Positions 7,806-16,800 of a DNA stretch of 64,000 nucleotides are shown here, one piece after another. A program made the translations under genes and the position numbers. This stretch comes from CADEFQ01 sp050185195 (lineage in GTDB: Bacteria > Pseudomonadota > Gammaproteobacteria > Steroidobacterales > Steroidobacteraceae), in NCBI GenBank assembly GCA_050185195.1, contig JBFWZQ010000002.1:124001-188000 (forward strand). The letters run 5' to 3'. Every line of letters starts with the position of its first letter. Within the stretch, counting starts at the first letter, position 1. The notes under the pieces are model-generated. The model searched no databases and had not been told where the DNA came from. It saw only the letters and a list, made by a program, of their open reading frames with translations.

Positions 7806-9097
7806 TGTGTCCCACCTGTTGCAAAGCGTTGCACCTGCTCTTCCCGCAGCCGATCGCACAACCGGCCGGGCGGCAACTGCACGTCCGGGTAGCCGATCGG
7901 CTGGTCCTTGCCGACGTCGCGCAGCAGGCGGCAATCGAGCGAAATCGCCATCGGGAGGTAATTTTCCGCCCGACAGGCCTCGTAGCGTTCGACCATGCCG
8001 TAGCACGTGAACCCGCCCATGCCATCGAGCCGTTCGCCGGCTTTCAGGTCGCGCTTGGCATACGCGATCGTGTCGCAGACCGGCGCGCCGCGCGGCGTGA
8101 TCGTGGCATCGCCGAACAGCACGGCCCTCGCGACGGAATGCGCGATCTGCCACGGTGGCAGGTGGTAGGGCGTGTAGAACATGTAGAGCGGGCCCTCGCC
8201 CATCTTGAGGTACGCCATCAGGCGGCGCTTCTCGGGATGATCGTTGGTGCAGATGACGAATGCGCCCGTGTGCGGCGCGGCGCCGAGCGAGTACTCGACG
8301 AAACCGCCGCCCGCAAAGCTGTCCGGGGTGAACTCCTTCAGCATGTCGTTGACGTGGGCGCACGGATAGCCGCGCATGCCGCGCACCTGCGGCACGAAGC
8401 CCGTCGCGTTGCCCATGATCGCCGCTTCGAGCGCGAGCTTCGACCCGTCGGCGAAGGACGCCATGATCGCCGGGTTCTGCCCGTGGCGCGTCGCGAAATC
8501 CTGCTGCGTATCGGGGTTGCGGTAGCGATCGAGCATGCCCTTCATCTGGCCCATCAGCACCGGCCGATAGCCCATGCTGTCGAGGAAGCGGTGCATGTTC
8601 ATGCCGACACCCGGCTCGTCGCCATCGGTGTACGTGAACACGACGCCCGCCGAATCCGCGTAGGCCTTCAGGATCGGCCCGACCGACGCATCGACTTCCG
8701 CTCCGAGCAGGATCGCGTGCTTGCCGTGGCGGATGGCCTCGAAACACACGCGGGTGCCGAACTCGACATGCCCCGTCGCCTCGATGACCGCCTCGACACT
8801 GCCGGCTTCCCAGAGGGCGGCCGGGTCATCGGTCACGGCGTAGCGGCCGCGCGCGATGGCCTGCTCGAGCTGCGCCGCCGTGCCGACGTGCTCCACGTCG
8901 TCCACGCCTGCGTCGCGATAGGCGCGCTGCGCCTTGCCCACCGTGCGATTTGCGATCGCGACGAGCCGCATGCCGGGCACGGCCGTGACGATCTGCAGCG
9001 CGATGCACCGCGCCATGTAGCCGCCGCCGACCAGGGCGACGCGAATGGGATTGTGGTCCGCAAGCCGCTTGGCCAATGCGGTATCGACGATGATCAC
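7802..9097 (-). CDS. NAD(P)-dependent oxidoreductase with C-terminal SAF-like domain
   Basis: A 431-residue protein with an N-terminal homoserine-dehydrogenase-like Rossmann domain (VALVGGGYMARCIALQI) followed by EATGHVEFGTRV and LLGAEVDASVGPILK. The C-terminal ~90 residues (AKRDLKAGERLDGMGGFTCYG) resemble SAF/antifreeze-like domains. Proteins with this architecture occur in CDP-sugar and nonulosonate-type clusters, but the exact reaction is not established to my knowledge. Start is GTG at 9097, supported by a GGGGG Shine-Dalgarno just upstream. It heads the tight CDP-sugar block, 106 bases after the pyruvyl transferase gene. Confidence 0.75.
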   Translation of the reverse strand: MIIVDTALAKRLADHNPIRVALVGGGYMARCIALQIVTAVPGMRLVAIANRTVGKAQRAYRDAGVDDVEHVGTAAQLEQAIARGRYAVTDDPAALWEAGSVEAVIEATGHVEFGTRVCFEAIRHGKHAILLGAEVDASVGPILKAYADSAGVVFTYTDGDEPGVGMNMHRFLDSMGYRPVLMGQMKGMLDRYRNPDTQQDFATRHGQNPAIMASFADGSKLALEAAIMGNATGFVPQVRGMRGYPCAHVNDMLKEFTPDSFAGGGFVEYSLGAAPHTGAFVICTNDHPEKRRLMAYLKMGEGPLYMFYTPYHLPPWQIAHSVARAVLFGDATITPRGAPVCDTIAYAKRDLKAGERLDGMGGFTCYGMVERYEACRAENYLPMAISLDCRLLRDVGKDQPIGYPDVQLPPGRLCDRLREEQVQRFATGGTQ

Positions 9098-9203
9098 TCG
9101 ACCCCCTATCTATCCAGTCCGTAGTGTAAGGCCATCCTGGTGCCGGGCTCCTTCCCCATGACTGGTTTTCGCGACGCAGGTCCGTTGACAAGCGTGACCG
9201 GAA

Positions 9204-10409
9204 TCATGCTTTCGCGGGCAGGTACTCGAGGAGTGCCTTGTACTCGCCGGCCAGCTGCGTCCGCGCGGTCTCGCAGTATGCCGCAATCTGCCGCCTGAGC
9301 GCGTCTTCGTTCCGGACCAGTTCGCCGGCAACGGCAACGAGTCCGGCTGCATCGGCGCCATCAGGCTCGATCGCGTAGCGAGCCAGCCCGCAATCGTCGA
9401 GCACTTGTGCGATCTTGCGGGAATAGTGGATGCCAACGACGGGACAGCCGGCTGCGATCGCGAGGATCAGGCCATGCAGCCGCGCGGAGAGTACGAAAGT
9501 CGCACCACGCACATTGCGCAGGTAGGCGTCTACGCCCTGCTCGCGACACATGGTCCAGCGCGCCTCCCCGTTCGCAGCCGGCAGCTGCGCGGTGATTTTC
9601 TCGACCCAGGGTCCGTCCATCGCGGGCTGTGAACAGACGAAGCGGACATCGTAGCCGGCCTCCATCCACTGGCGGCAGGCCCGCGCCAGTTCATCGATGA
9701 AACGATCGTGCGAATCGCGCTGCTTCGGCGGTACGGCGCCGAGCGAGATGGGGCTCACCACGACGAAACGCCGCGGCGACGTTACGGGGACCCGGTCCGC
9801 CGTTTCGGGAGGGGGCAATCCGAAGGCTGCGTCGGGCCCCACGATCATCGGCTCCGCGAGGCCAGCCGCCCGCAGCAGCGCGAAAGTTCCCTGGTCGCGA
9901 ACGAATCGCCGCGCGGCCCGCCTCATGGCCGCCGTGCCGAAGGCACGCCCGCGCGTGCTGTCGAGGTGATCCCAACCCACGCCGAACGCGACGACGGGCA
10001 CGCCCCGCAGGCGCGCCGCAAGCGTCCAGAGCCACAGCAGGTAAGGTTGCCGCCACGCGCCACCCCAGAGCTCATCGAGCTGGCCGCCCCCCGAGATCAC
10101 CAGCAGGTCGAGGCGCCCGGCGAAACGCAGCACGCGCACGAAATGGCGCAACCGCTGCAGCGGACCACGCAGGACCCACGGCACGCGCGCCAGGACTTCG
10201 CGACCATCCGGTGCGCGCTCCCAAGCGAACGGGAAGGCCTCGATGCCGTGCGTGCGGCGGGTATCTTCCGGTTCACTGCAGACCCCGACGATCTGCACGT
10301 CGGGGCGGCGCAGCCGGATATTGCGGATCACTTCCAGCTGTGTGGCCGTATCACCCAGGTTCCTGCTGACGAAGGGGCCGAGCAATGCGATGCGCGGGCC
10401 GCTATTCAC
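9204..10409 (-). CDS. Polysaccharide pyruvyl transferase family protein
   Basis: About 401 residues, of the WcaK/CsaB fold. It has the N-terminal IALLGPFVSRNLGDTATQLEVI, the LLVISGGGQLDELWGG loop and the C-terminal SARLHGLILAIAAGCPVVGIHYSRK motif characteristic of this family. It would transfer pyruvate from PEP to a sugar hydroxyl, or act in a related glycosyl-modification step. The start is taken as GTG at 10409, which overlaps the glycosyltransferase stop by 8 bases. An upstream in-frame extension to 10535 lies inside that gene and lacks family similarity. Confidence 0.82.
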   Translation of the reverse strand: MNSGPRIALLGPFVSRNLGDTATQLEVIRNIRLRRPDVQIVGVCSEPEDTRRTHGIEAFPFAWERAPDGREVLARVPWVLRGPLQRLRHFVRVLRFAGRLDLLVISGGGQLDELWGGAWRQPYLLWLWTLAARLRGVPVVAFGVGWDHLDSTRGRAFGTAAMRRAARRFVRDQGTFALLRAAGLAEPMIVGPDAAFGLPPPETADRVPVTSPRRFVVVSPISLGAVPPKQRDSHDRFIDELARACRQWMEAGYDVRFVCSQPAMDGPWVEKITAQLPAANGEARWTMCREQGVDAYLRNVRGATFVLSARLHGLILAIAAGCPVVGIHYSRKIAQVLDDCGLARYAIEPDGADAAGLVAVAGELVRNEDALRRQIAAYCETARTQLAGEYKALLEYLPAKA

Positions 10410-11346
10410 TGGCTTGCCTGTCCTGTCCAGGCATTCGGTATCGAAGGTCGCGCCACAATTCCACGCGATCCCAGCGTGCGTGCCGAAGCGCGATTCGAGC
10501 TGTGCGACAGCGTTCCAGGGCCGGAATCGGCGCACGCATCGCCACCCGCAGGTGGTCGAAATGCACGCGCCAGGCCGAATGGGACCGCTTGCGCGCGGCG
10601 CCGGGGTTCCAGAATTCGCGCAAGGCCTGCTCGCTCATGTTGAGCGTGGAGCTGTCGCCGCCAATGCGGCGGCAGTACAGGGCCTGCTGCAGCAACCGGA
10701 AGCGTCCATGGAGGGCGAGCTCGGCGAGAAACACCATGTCGCCGCCCGGGTAGACGCGCTCCAGCAGCGTCTGGCGCAGCGCGCTCGTGCGTATCAAGCC
10801 GCCTTGCAGGTTGTTGAGCGTGGCGCTGCTGCGAACATGATCGTATCGTGCGCTCGGCGATGACTGGGTGGCATCGATATCGCCGTCGAACACGCCCAGC
10901 TCCTCGCCACGTTCGCCGATCAGCATCGTGCGCCCGTTGCACAGGATGAGTGAATCGTCGGCCTCGAGCTCCCGGAAGCACTCGGCCAACATCGTCGGCG
11001 CGATGAGATCGTTGCTCGACGCCCACTTGAAATACCTGCCCCGCGCGAGCGGCACGAGCGAGTTCCAGTTGCGGGCTGCGCCGATGTTGCTCGCATGGCG
11101 CACCAGGCGGACGCGCGGATCGCGCGCCACGTACCTCTCGACGATCTGCACACTGTCATCCGTCGAGGCGTTGTCCGCCACCACCAGCTCGAAGTCCGCG
11201 TGAGTCTGCGCCAGGATCGAATCGAGGGCGGCCGCGATGTGCTTCGCACCGTTGTAGACCGGCATGCCCACCGTGACGGCGACAGCGCCGGGCACTGTCA
11301 CTGATGCGGGAAGCGGGTGCCTCATTGCTGTTGTTTCGCTCCGCAT
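10402..11346 (-). CDS. Glycosyltransferase family 2
   Basis: A 314-residue GT-A glycosyltransferase. It has the nucleotide-sugar N-terminus VTVGMPVYNGAKHIAAALDS, the VVADNASTDDS motif, a modified DXD region (KWASSNDLIAP) and the acceptor-side YPGGDMVFLAELA. ATG at 11346 is used; a second ATG seven codons later (11325) is possible. It is the first gene of the minus-strand sugar cassette and diverges from the acyl-CoA ligase gene across about 270 bases. It should add a sugar to the lipid-linked repeat unit in the cytoplasm. Confidence 0.88.
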   Translation of the reverse strand: MRSETTAMRHPLPASVTVPGAVAVTVGMPVYNGAKHIAAALDSILAQTHADFELVVADNASTDDSVQIVERYVARDPRVRLVRHASNIGAARNWNSLVPLARGRYFKWASSNDLIAPTMLAECFRELEADDSLILCNGRTMLIGERGEELGVFDGDIDATQSSPSARYDHVRSSATLNNLQGGLIRTSALRQTLLERVYPGGDMVFLAELALHGRFRLLQQALYCRRIGGDSSTLNMSEQALREFWNPGAARKRSHSAWRVHFDHLRVAMRAPIPALERCRTARIALRHARWDRVELWRDLRYRMPGQDRQASE

Positions 11347-11427
11347 GCCGCCCGACCTGGAGCCGGATTATTGTCAATTCCCCCGGGCGCGCCCGCAACC
11401 GCGAGTGCAATCCCGCAACACACCCAT

Positions 11428-11445
11428 TGTGGCACGCGACACGCG
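11428..11445 (+). promoter_or_regulatory. Putative sigma-54 (-24/-12) promoter for the acyl-CoA ligase operon
   Basis: The sequence TGTGGCACGCGACACGCG has the sigma-54 core: a perfect TGGCACG -24 block and a GC dinucleotide exactly 10 bases after the GG. The -12 block is ACGC rather than TTGC. It lies about 170 bases upstream of the ATG at 11616, which would give a long leader. PrsR, a sigma-54 activator, is encoded at 46875-48251. Confidence 0.5.
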
Positions 11446-11554
11446 CAGGCGCACCGCGCAGTTCGTCCATCGTGCGTTCCAAATCAGGATTGGGGACAGG
11501 GCAACCTGTTCGAATTCACACTCTGCCCCACCGCGCGACAGCGTGTTGCTGTGC

Positions 11555-11566
11555 AATGTTAACATT
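11555..11566. promoter_or_regulatory. 12-base perfect palindrome in the leader of the acyl-CoA ligase operon
   Basis: AATGTTAACATT is a perfect, AT-rich palindrome in otherwise GC-rich sequence, 50 bases before the ATG at 11616. It may be an operator for an unknown regulator. A second small dyad (ACAGG-GCAA-CCTGT) lies about 50 bases before it. The rest of the 11347-11615 intergenic region contains no ORF I can support. Confidence 0.3.
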
Positions 11567-11615
11567 CCGCCGCCGCATCTCGCGGCGCGGGACCCGAAAC
11601 AAGAGACGCGCCCCC

Positions 11616-13208
11616 ATGAGTGAGCTGCTATTCGAGCTGCCGCTGCGTTCGGCAGACCGAAGCCCCCAGGCGCGCGCGCTTGTTCACAGGGAATCGACGG
11701 TCGACTACGCGTCGCTGGCCCAGCGTATCGACCGCTTCGCGGCGGCCGCCACGGGTCCCCTCGGGCTCGGTCGGCTCGAACGGATCGCGGTGTATCTGCC
11801 CAAGGTGCCGGAAACCGTCGTCACGATGTTCGGCGCCGCCCGTGCCGGGTGCGTCTTCGTCCCCGTCAATCCGCTGCTGAAGCCCGCGCAGGTCGGGCAC
11901 ATCCTGCGTGATTGCAATGTCCGTGCGCTGGTGACATCCGGTGAGCGCGCCGCCACGCTCGCGGACGAACTGCGCGATTGCGCCGACCTGCGGCATCTCG
12001 TGCTGACGGGTGAAGGCGAGGCGACATCCATCGACACCCGCTTGGCAGTGCATCGTTGGCGCGACCTCGAAGCCGGCGCAGGTTCCCCGAGGCCCCATCG
12101 CGTGATCGATACCGACATGGTGTCGATCTTCTATACCTCGGGGAGCACGGGCCGGCCCAAGGGCGTCGTGCTGTCGCATCGGAACATGGTGACGGGCGCC
12201 CAGAGCGTCGCGAGCTACCTCGGCAACACGGCGGACGATCGCCTGCTCGCGGTGCTGCCGTTCAGCTTCGACTACGGGTTCAGCCAGCTCTCCACCGCCT
12301 TTCACGCGGGCGCAAGCGTCACGCTGATGGACTACCTCCTCGCCCGCGACATCCTCGCGGCGCTCGCGCGCGATCGCATCACGGGATTTGCAGGCGTGCC
12401 GCCCCTCTGGGCGCAGCTCGCGGACCTGCGATGGCCAGCGACCATCACGGAACACCTGCGCTACATCACGAACTCGGGCGGTGCGATGCCGGGCGCCACG
12501 CTGCAGAAACTGCGCGACGCCCTGCCCCGCTCGCAGGTATTCCTGATGTATGGCCTGACCGAAGCGTTTCGATCCACTTACCTGCCGCCCTCCGAAATCG
12601 ACAAGCGCCCGGGGTCCATGGGCAAGGCCATCCCGAATGCCGAGATCATGGTCGTGCGACCGGACGGCAGTGCGTGCTCGCCGGATGAACCGGGCGAACT
12701 CGTGCATCGCGGCTCGCTCGTCTCGCTCGGCTACTGGAACGATCCGGCCAAGACCGCGGAGCGTTTCAAGCCGAGCCCCGGCCAGGACAAGGGTCTCGTG
12801 CTGACCGAACTGGCCGTGTGGTCGGGCGACACGGTCCGCATGGACCAGGATGGGTTCCTCTATTTCGTCGGGCGACGCGACGAGATGATCAAGACGTCCG
12901 GTTATCGCGTCAGCCCGACCGAGATCGAAGAAGTCGTGTTCGCCTCCGGGCTCGTGGCGGACGCCGCAGCCATCGGCGTGCCGCACCCGACGCTCGGCCA
13001 GGCCGTGGTGCTCATCGCGGCACCGGCCGATGGGCGTGCGCCCGACGATGGCCCGCTGCTCGATGCGATCCGCAAGGACCTGCCCGCGTTCATGGTGCCG
13101 GCCCGGATCGCCTGGCGCGACAGCCTGCCCCGCAATCCGAACGGGAAGTATGACCGCGCGGGCCTGGCCAGTGAACTGCGCGACCTGTTCAGCGCGGGTG
13201 CGCCATGA
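11616..13208 (+). CDS. Acyl-CoA ligase (AMP-forming), exosortase A system-associated
   Basis: A 530-residue ANL-family adenylating enzyme. It has the P-loop FYTSGSTGRPKG (about 172-183), the A4/A5 regions YITNSGGAMPG and FLMYGLTEAF, the adenylate Asp in SGDTVRMDQDG, and the C-terminal lysine in NPNGKYDR. It matches the XrtA-associated acyl-CoA ligase family in length and gene order: the next gene is the XrtA-associated PLP decarboxylase. The ATG at 11616 is chosen because earlier in-frame codons run into the intergenic region. With the acyl carrier protein at 21830-22081 it probably supplies an acyl or aminoacyl group for decorating the polysaccharide; substrate unknown. Confidence 0.93.
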   Translation: MSELLFELPLRSADRSPQARALVHRESTVDYASLAQRIDRFAAAATGPLGLGRLERIAVYLPKVPETVVTMFGAARAGCVFVPVNPLLKPAQVGHILRDCNVRALVTSGERAATLADELRDCADLRHLVLTGEGEATSIDTRLAVHRWRDLEAGAGSPRPHRVIDTDMVSIFYTSGSTGRPKGVVLSHRNMVTGAQSVASYLGNTADDRLLAVLPFSFDYGFSQLSTAFHAGASVTLMDYLLARDILAALARDRITGFAGVPPLWAQLADLRWPATITEHLRYITNSGGAMPGATLQKLRDALPRSQVFLMYGLTEAFRSTYLPPSEIDKRPGSMGKAIPNAEIMVVRPDGSACSPDEPGELVHRGSLVSLGYWNDPAKTAERFKPSPGQDKGLVLTELAVWSGDTVRMDQDGFLYFVGRRDEMIKTSGYRVSPTEIEEVVFASGLVADAAAIGVPHPTLGQAVVLIAAPADGRAPDDGPLLDAIRKDLPAFMVPARIAWRDSLPRNPNGKYDRAGLASELRDLFSAGAP

Positions 13209-14440
13209 CGATCACGATGCCTCCGCATGCGCCCCACCCCTGGTTTGGCGTCGAAGGCGATTGCCTGACGATCGGCGGACGCACGGTGGTCGAACTTGCG
13301 GCGCAGGCGGGGCAGACGCCCTTCTACGTCTACGACCGCAGCGTGATGACACGCAAGATGCGCGAACTGCGCGCGGCGCTGCCCGGCGAAGTGCACGTCC
13401 ACTACGCGATGAAGGCCAATCCGATGCCGGCGGTCGTGCGGCACATGCTGGACCTCGTCGACGGCATCGATGTCGCCTCCGCGGGTGAGATGCAGGTTGC
13501 ACTCGACGCGGGCGCGGCCCCGGGCCTGGTGAGTTTCGCGGGACCGGCCAAGACCGAGGTCGAACTTGCGCGGGCCGCGGCCGCCGGCATCACGATCAAC
13601 ATCGAATCGGAGCGGGAGATTCGCGTGCTGGCGGCCATCGCCATGCGCACGGGCGACCGGCCGCGCGTGGCCGTGCGTGTCAACCCGGACTTCGAGCTCA
13701 AGACATCCGGCATGAAAATGGGAGGCGGCCCGAAACAGTTCGGCATCGACGCCGAGCGCGTGCCGGAAGTGCTTGCCGCCATCGGCGCCGCGCCGCTCGA
13801 TTTCCAGGGCTTCCATATTTTCAGCGGCTCGCAGAACCTGCGCGCGGAAGCCATCGTGGAGGCCCAGCAGAAATCGGTTGGCCTTGCGGTGCAACTCGCC
13901 CGGCACGCCCCGGGCCCGGTGCGCACGCTCAACATCGGCGGCGGGTTCGGCATTCCCTACTTCCCCGAGGAGCGCCCGCTCGACATCGCCCCCATCGCGG
14001 CAAACCTGCGCAACCTCGTGCCGCAGGTCGCGCAGGCCATGCCGGGCACACGGCTCGTCCTCGAACTCGGCCGTTACCTCGTCGGCGAGGCTGGCGCATA
14101 CGTGTGCCGGGTCATCGACCGGAAGGTCTCGCGCGGGCATGTCTTTCTCGTCTGCGACGGCGGCCTGCACCATCACCTCGCCGCGTCGGGCAATTTCGGC
14201 CAGGTCATCCGCAAGAACTACCCGGTCCTGATCGGCAACCATGTCCAGGGCAGCGAGCGGGAAACGGCTTCCGTGGTCGGTCCGTTGTGCACGCCGCTCG
14301 ACCTGCTGGCCGACCGCATGAACCTCGCGCGGGCGGACGAAGGCGACCTCGTCGTGGTGCTGCAGAGCGGTGCCTACGGCCTCAGCTCGAGTCCGCGGGC
14401 TTTCCTGAGCCACCCGCCTGCCGCGGAACTGCTCGTCTGA
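13205..14440 (+). CDS. Pyridoxal-dependent decarboxylase, exosortase A system-associated
   Basis: A 411-residue alanine-racemase-fold (group IV) decarboxylase related to diaminopimelate/ornithine decarboxylases. The PLP lysine is Lys70 in VHYAMKANPMPA. The HIFSGSQNL and NIGGGFGIPYFPEE phosphate-binding loops, the LELGRYLVGEAG segment, and the second-subunit Cys in GPLCTPLD followed by GAYGLSSSP are all present. It overlaps the ligase stop by 4 bases (ATGA). In XrtA loci this enzyme always accompanies the acyl-CoA ligase, which suggests that a decarboxylated amino acid is attached to the acyl unit; the exact substrate is unknown. Confidence 0.93.
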   Translation: MTITMPPHAPHPWFGVEGDCLTIGGRTVVELAAQAGQTPFYVYDRSVMTRKMRELRAALPGEVHVHYAMKANPMPAVVRHMLDLVDGIDVASAGEMQVALDAGAAPGLVSFAGPAKTEVELARAAAAGITINIESEREIRVLAAIAMRTGDRPRVAVRVNPDFELKTSGMKMGGGPKQFGIDAERVPEVLAAIGAAPLDFQGFHIFSGSQNLRAEAIVEAQQKSVGLAVQLARHAPGPVRTLNIGGGFGIPYFPEERPLDIAPIAANLRNLVPQVAQAMPGTRLVLELGRYLVGEAGAYVCRVIDRKVSRGHVFLVCDGGLHHHLAASGNFGQVIRKNYPVLIGNHVQGSERETASVVGPLCTPLDLLADRMNLARADEGDLVVVLQSGAYGLSSSPRAFLSHPPAAELLV

Positions 14441-14445
14441 AGCCG

Positions 14446-15705
14446 GTGGCGTCGCGCACCGTCCTGCTGATCGCATTCCAGTTTCCGCCCATGCGCGGCA
14501 GCAGCGCCATCCAGCGCACGCTGCGTTTCGCGCAGCACCTGCCGAAATTCGGCTGGACACCCGTGGTGCTGAGCGCGACCCCCGGGGCGTACGAACAGGT
14601 GGACGCGGCGAGTGGCAACAGCACCGGGGTGAACGACGTCCATCGCACGCGCGCCTTCGACGCCGCACGCCACCTGAGCCTGTTCGGTCGCTACCCGCGC
14701 AGCCTTGCGATCCCCGATCGCTGGGCGACGTGGAAGTACAGCGCCGTCCCCACGGCCCTGCGCCTCATCCGCGAGCAGCGCATCGATGCCATCTGGACCA
14801 CTTTCCCCATCGCGACGGCGCACGAGATCGGGCTCGCGGTGGCGCGACGTTCCGGACTGCCGTGGGTGGCCGAATTCCGCGACCCCATGTGGCAGGGTGA
14901 CTACCCGCCGGATCCCCGCGTGAACCGCGCCTGGAAGCACCTCGAATCCCGGGTCTTCGAGCAGGCACGGCGCGTGGTCGTCACGACGCCCGGCGCCGCG
15001 CACGATTACCGTGAGCGCTACCCACACTTCGCAGGCGAGCGCATTCACATCGTCGAAAACGGATTCGATGAAGATGCGTTCGCCCGTGCGGAAAAACGCA
15101 TGGGGGCCCGCCCTTCGGCCGAAGAGGCACCGCACCGGCGGCTCACGCTCTTGCACAGCGGCGTGATCTACCCGAGCGAGCGCGACCCGACCCAGCTGTT
15201 CGACGCGATCGCGCAATTGAAAGCACGCGGGGACGCAGCCGCTGGCCGGCTGGCGCTGAAGCTGCGGGCCACCGGCAACGATCCGCAGTTCCAGCGCATG
15301 ATCGACGAGCGGGGCATCGGGGATATCGTCGAGCTGGCACCGGCCGTCGACTATGTCTCGGCGCTCGAGGAAATGCTGGCCGTCGACGGCCTGCTGGTCC
15401 TGCAGGCGGCGAACTGCAACGCGCAGGTGCCCGCGAAGATCTACGAGTACTTTCGCGCCAACCGTCCGATCGTCGCACTCACGGACGAGCGGGGTGACAC
15501 CGCGGAGACGCTGCGGCGCGCAGGCACCGGCCTCATGGCACCGCTCGATTCGGTGGATGGCATCGCCGCTGCCTTACGGGACTTCGTGCAACGCACCGAT
15601 TCGCGGCAGTGGCAGGCGATGAGCCCCGACGTGGTCGATACATTTTCCCGCGAACGACGCACGGCGGAGATCGCCTCGATATTCAACAGCACCCTGGGTG
15701 AGTGA
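14446..15705 (+). CDS. Glycosyltransferase family 4-like protein
   Basis: About 419 residues from GTG at 14446, five bases after the decarboxylase stop. The N-terminus TVLLIAFQFPPMRGSSAIQRTLRF is typical of a GT4-like group in which the PPM.GS loop binds the acceptor. The GTB C-domain shows VVTTPGAAHDYRERYP, HIVENGFDEDAF, LLHSGVIYP and the IYEYFRANRPIVAL motif. Open frame upstream of 14446 is shared with the decarboxylase gene and rejected. It is cytoplasmic or membrane-peripheral and adds a sugar to the repeat unit. Confidence 0.85.
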   Translation: MASRTVLLIAFQFPPMRGSSAIQRTLRFAQHLPKFGWTPVVLSATPGAYEQVDAASGNSTGVNDVHRTRAFDAARHLSLFGRYPRSLAIPDRWATWKYSAVPTALRLIREQRIDAIWTTFPIATAHEIGLAVARRSGLPWVAEFRDPMWQGDYPPDPRVNRAWKHLESRVFEQARRVVVTTPGAAHDYRERYPHFAGERIHIVENGFDEDAFARAEKRMGARPSAEEAPHRRLTLLHSGVIYPSERDPTQLFDAIAQLKARGDAAAGRLALKLRATGNDPQFQRMIDERGIGDIVELAPAVDYVSALEEMLAVDGLLVLQAANCNAQVPAKIYEYFRANRPIVALTDERGDTAETLRRAGTGLMAPLDSVDGIAAALRDFVQRTDSRQWQAMSPDVVDTFSRERRTAEIASIFNSTLGE

Positions 15706-15708
15706 GCG

Positions 15709-16800
15709 ATGCCTGGTACCCGTCAACTGAAGGTTTCAACCTGCTCTTCGTTCGAGAGCCTGCCGGAGAGCGCCCGCGCGCTGTGCAGCGCCCTCGCCCA
15801 GGACCGATGGTTCGACTCGCTCGACTGGTTTGCCTGCCTGCACGGCACCGCGATGGGCACGACGGTGCAACTGCGGGTGTATGTCGTCAGCGATGAGCGT
15901 GGCGAGGCGCTCGCCTGTCTTTTCTGCTGCGTTCATGCACAGCAGCCGCGCGAACTGGCCAGCCTCACCAATTACTACACGATGGAATTCGGCCCCATCG
16001 TGAAGGACACCGCGGATGCGGCCGAAGCCTGCGCCGCCCTCGCGCGCCACATCGGCGCGGAGCGTCCCCGCTGGCACTCGGTGCGCCTCGATTATCTCAA
16101 GGACTCCGGGCCGGCCACGTCGATTTTCATCGACGCACTCGGCCAGCACGGCCTTGCGGTGCATCGTCACCACCAGTACCAGAACTGGTACCTCGATTGC
16201 CGGGACACGGGTTTCGACGCGTACTACGCGTCCCGTCCCTCGCGCCTGCGCAACACGATCGAGCGCAAGGGTCGCAAGCTGCAGAAAACCCATCAGGTCG
16301 AATTCGTGTTGTATCGCAGTGCTGCGGACGACCTGGAGCGCGGGGTACGCGACTACGTCACCGTCTACAACTCGAGCTGGAAACAGCCCGAACCCCATCC
16401 GGAGTTCATGCCGGAACTGGCGCGCCGCCTGGCCGCGCGAAACGGCCTGCGGCTCGGCGTGCTCTACCTGGATGGCAAGCCCGTCGCGGCGCAGTTCTGG
16501 ATAACGACGCGCAGCGAAGCCTGTATCTACAAGCTCGCGTATGACGAGCAGTACGCCGAGATGTCGGTCGGCGCGCTGCTCTCCCGCGACATGTTCAAGC
16601 TGGCGCTGGACGAAGACAAAGTGCCGCGCATCGATTACGGGGTGGGATCGGAAGCCTACAAGCGCGAATGGATGTCCGCGATGCAGGAAATCTTCGGCAT
16701 TCGGGCTTATTCCACCCGGACGGTTCGCGGTCGCTGGCTGCATCTGGGCGCGCGGCTACGCGCCATGGCGAAAAAAGCGTCGGCGAAGCTACTTCCGTGA
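15709..16800 (+). CDS. GNAT/FemAB-like acyltransferase (CelD/BcsL type)
   Basis: A 363-residue protein with the double-GNAT fold of the acetyltransferase-6 family. The conserved segments are NYYTMEFGPIV, SVRLDYLKD, the PSRLRNTIERKGRKLQKTH basic helix, LRLGVLYLDGKPVAAQFWI and YKLAYDEQYAEMSVGALL. It starts 3 bases after the glycosyltransferase stop, so it belongs to the same operon. The likely role is N- or O-acylation of a sugar or of the aminoacyl decoration. Its last 12 bases overlap the convergent TPR gene. A second FemAB-like protein lies at 36225-37259. Confidence 0.8.
   Translation: MPGTRQLKVSTCSSFESLPESARALCSALAQDRWFDSLDWFACLHGTAMGTTVQLRVYVVSDERGEALACLFCCVHAQQPRELASLTNYYTMEFGPIVKDTADAAEACAALARHIGAERPRWHSVRLDYLKDSGPATSIFIDALGQHGLAVHRHHQYQNWYLDCRDTGFDAYYASRPSRLRNTIERKGRKLQKTHQVEFVLYRSAADDLERGVRDYVTVYNSSWKQPEPHPEFMPELARRLAARNGLRLGVLYLDGKPVAAQFWITTRSEACIYKLAYDEQYAEMSVGALLSRDMFKLALDEDKVPRIDYGVGSEAYKREWMSAMQEIFGIRAYSTRTVRGRWLHLGARLRAMAKKASAKLLP

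Noticed and set aside
7802..9097. Oxidoreductase as homoserine dehydrogenase
   Set aside because: The Rossmann domain is similar, but the homoserine-dehydrogenase catalytic region is absent, the C-terminus is SAF-like and the context is CDP-sugar synthesis.
12187..12202. Further copy of the GTGACGGGC dyad
   Set aside because: Only the left half matches, and it lies inside the acyl-CoA ligase coding sequence.
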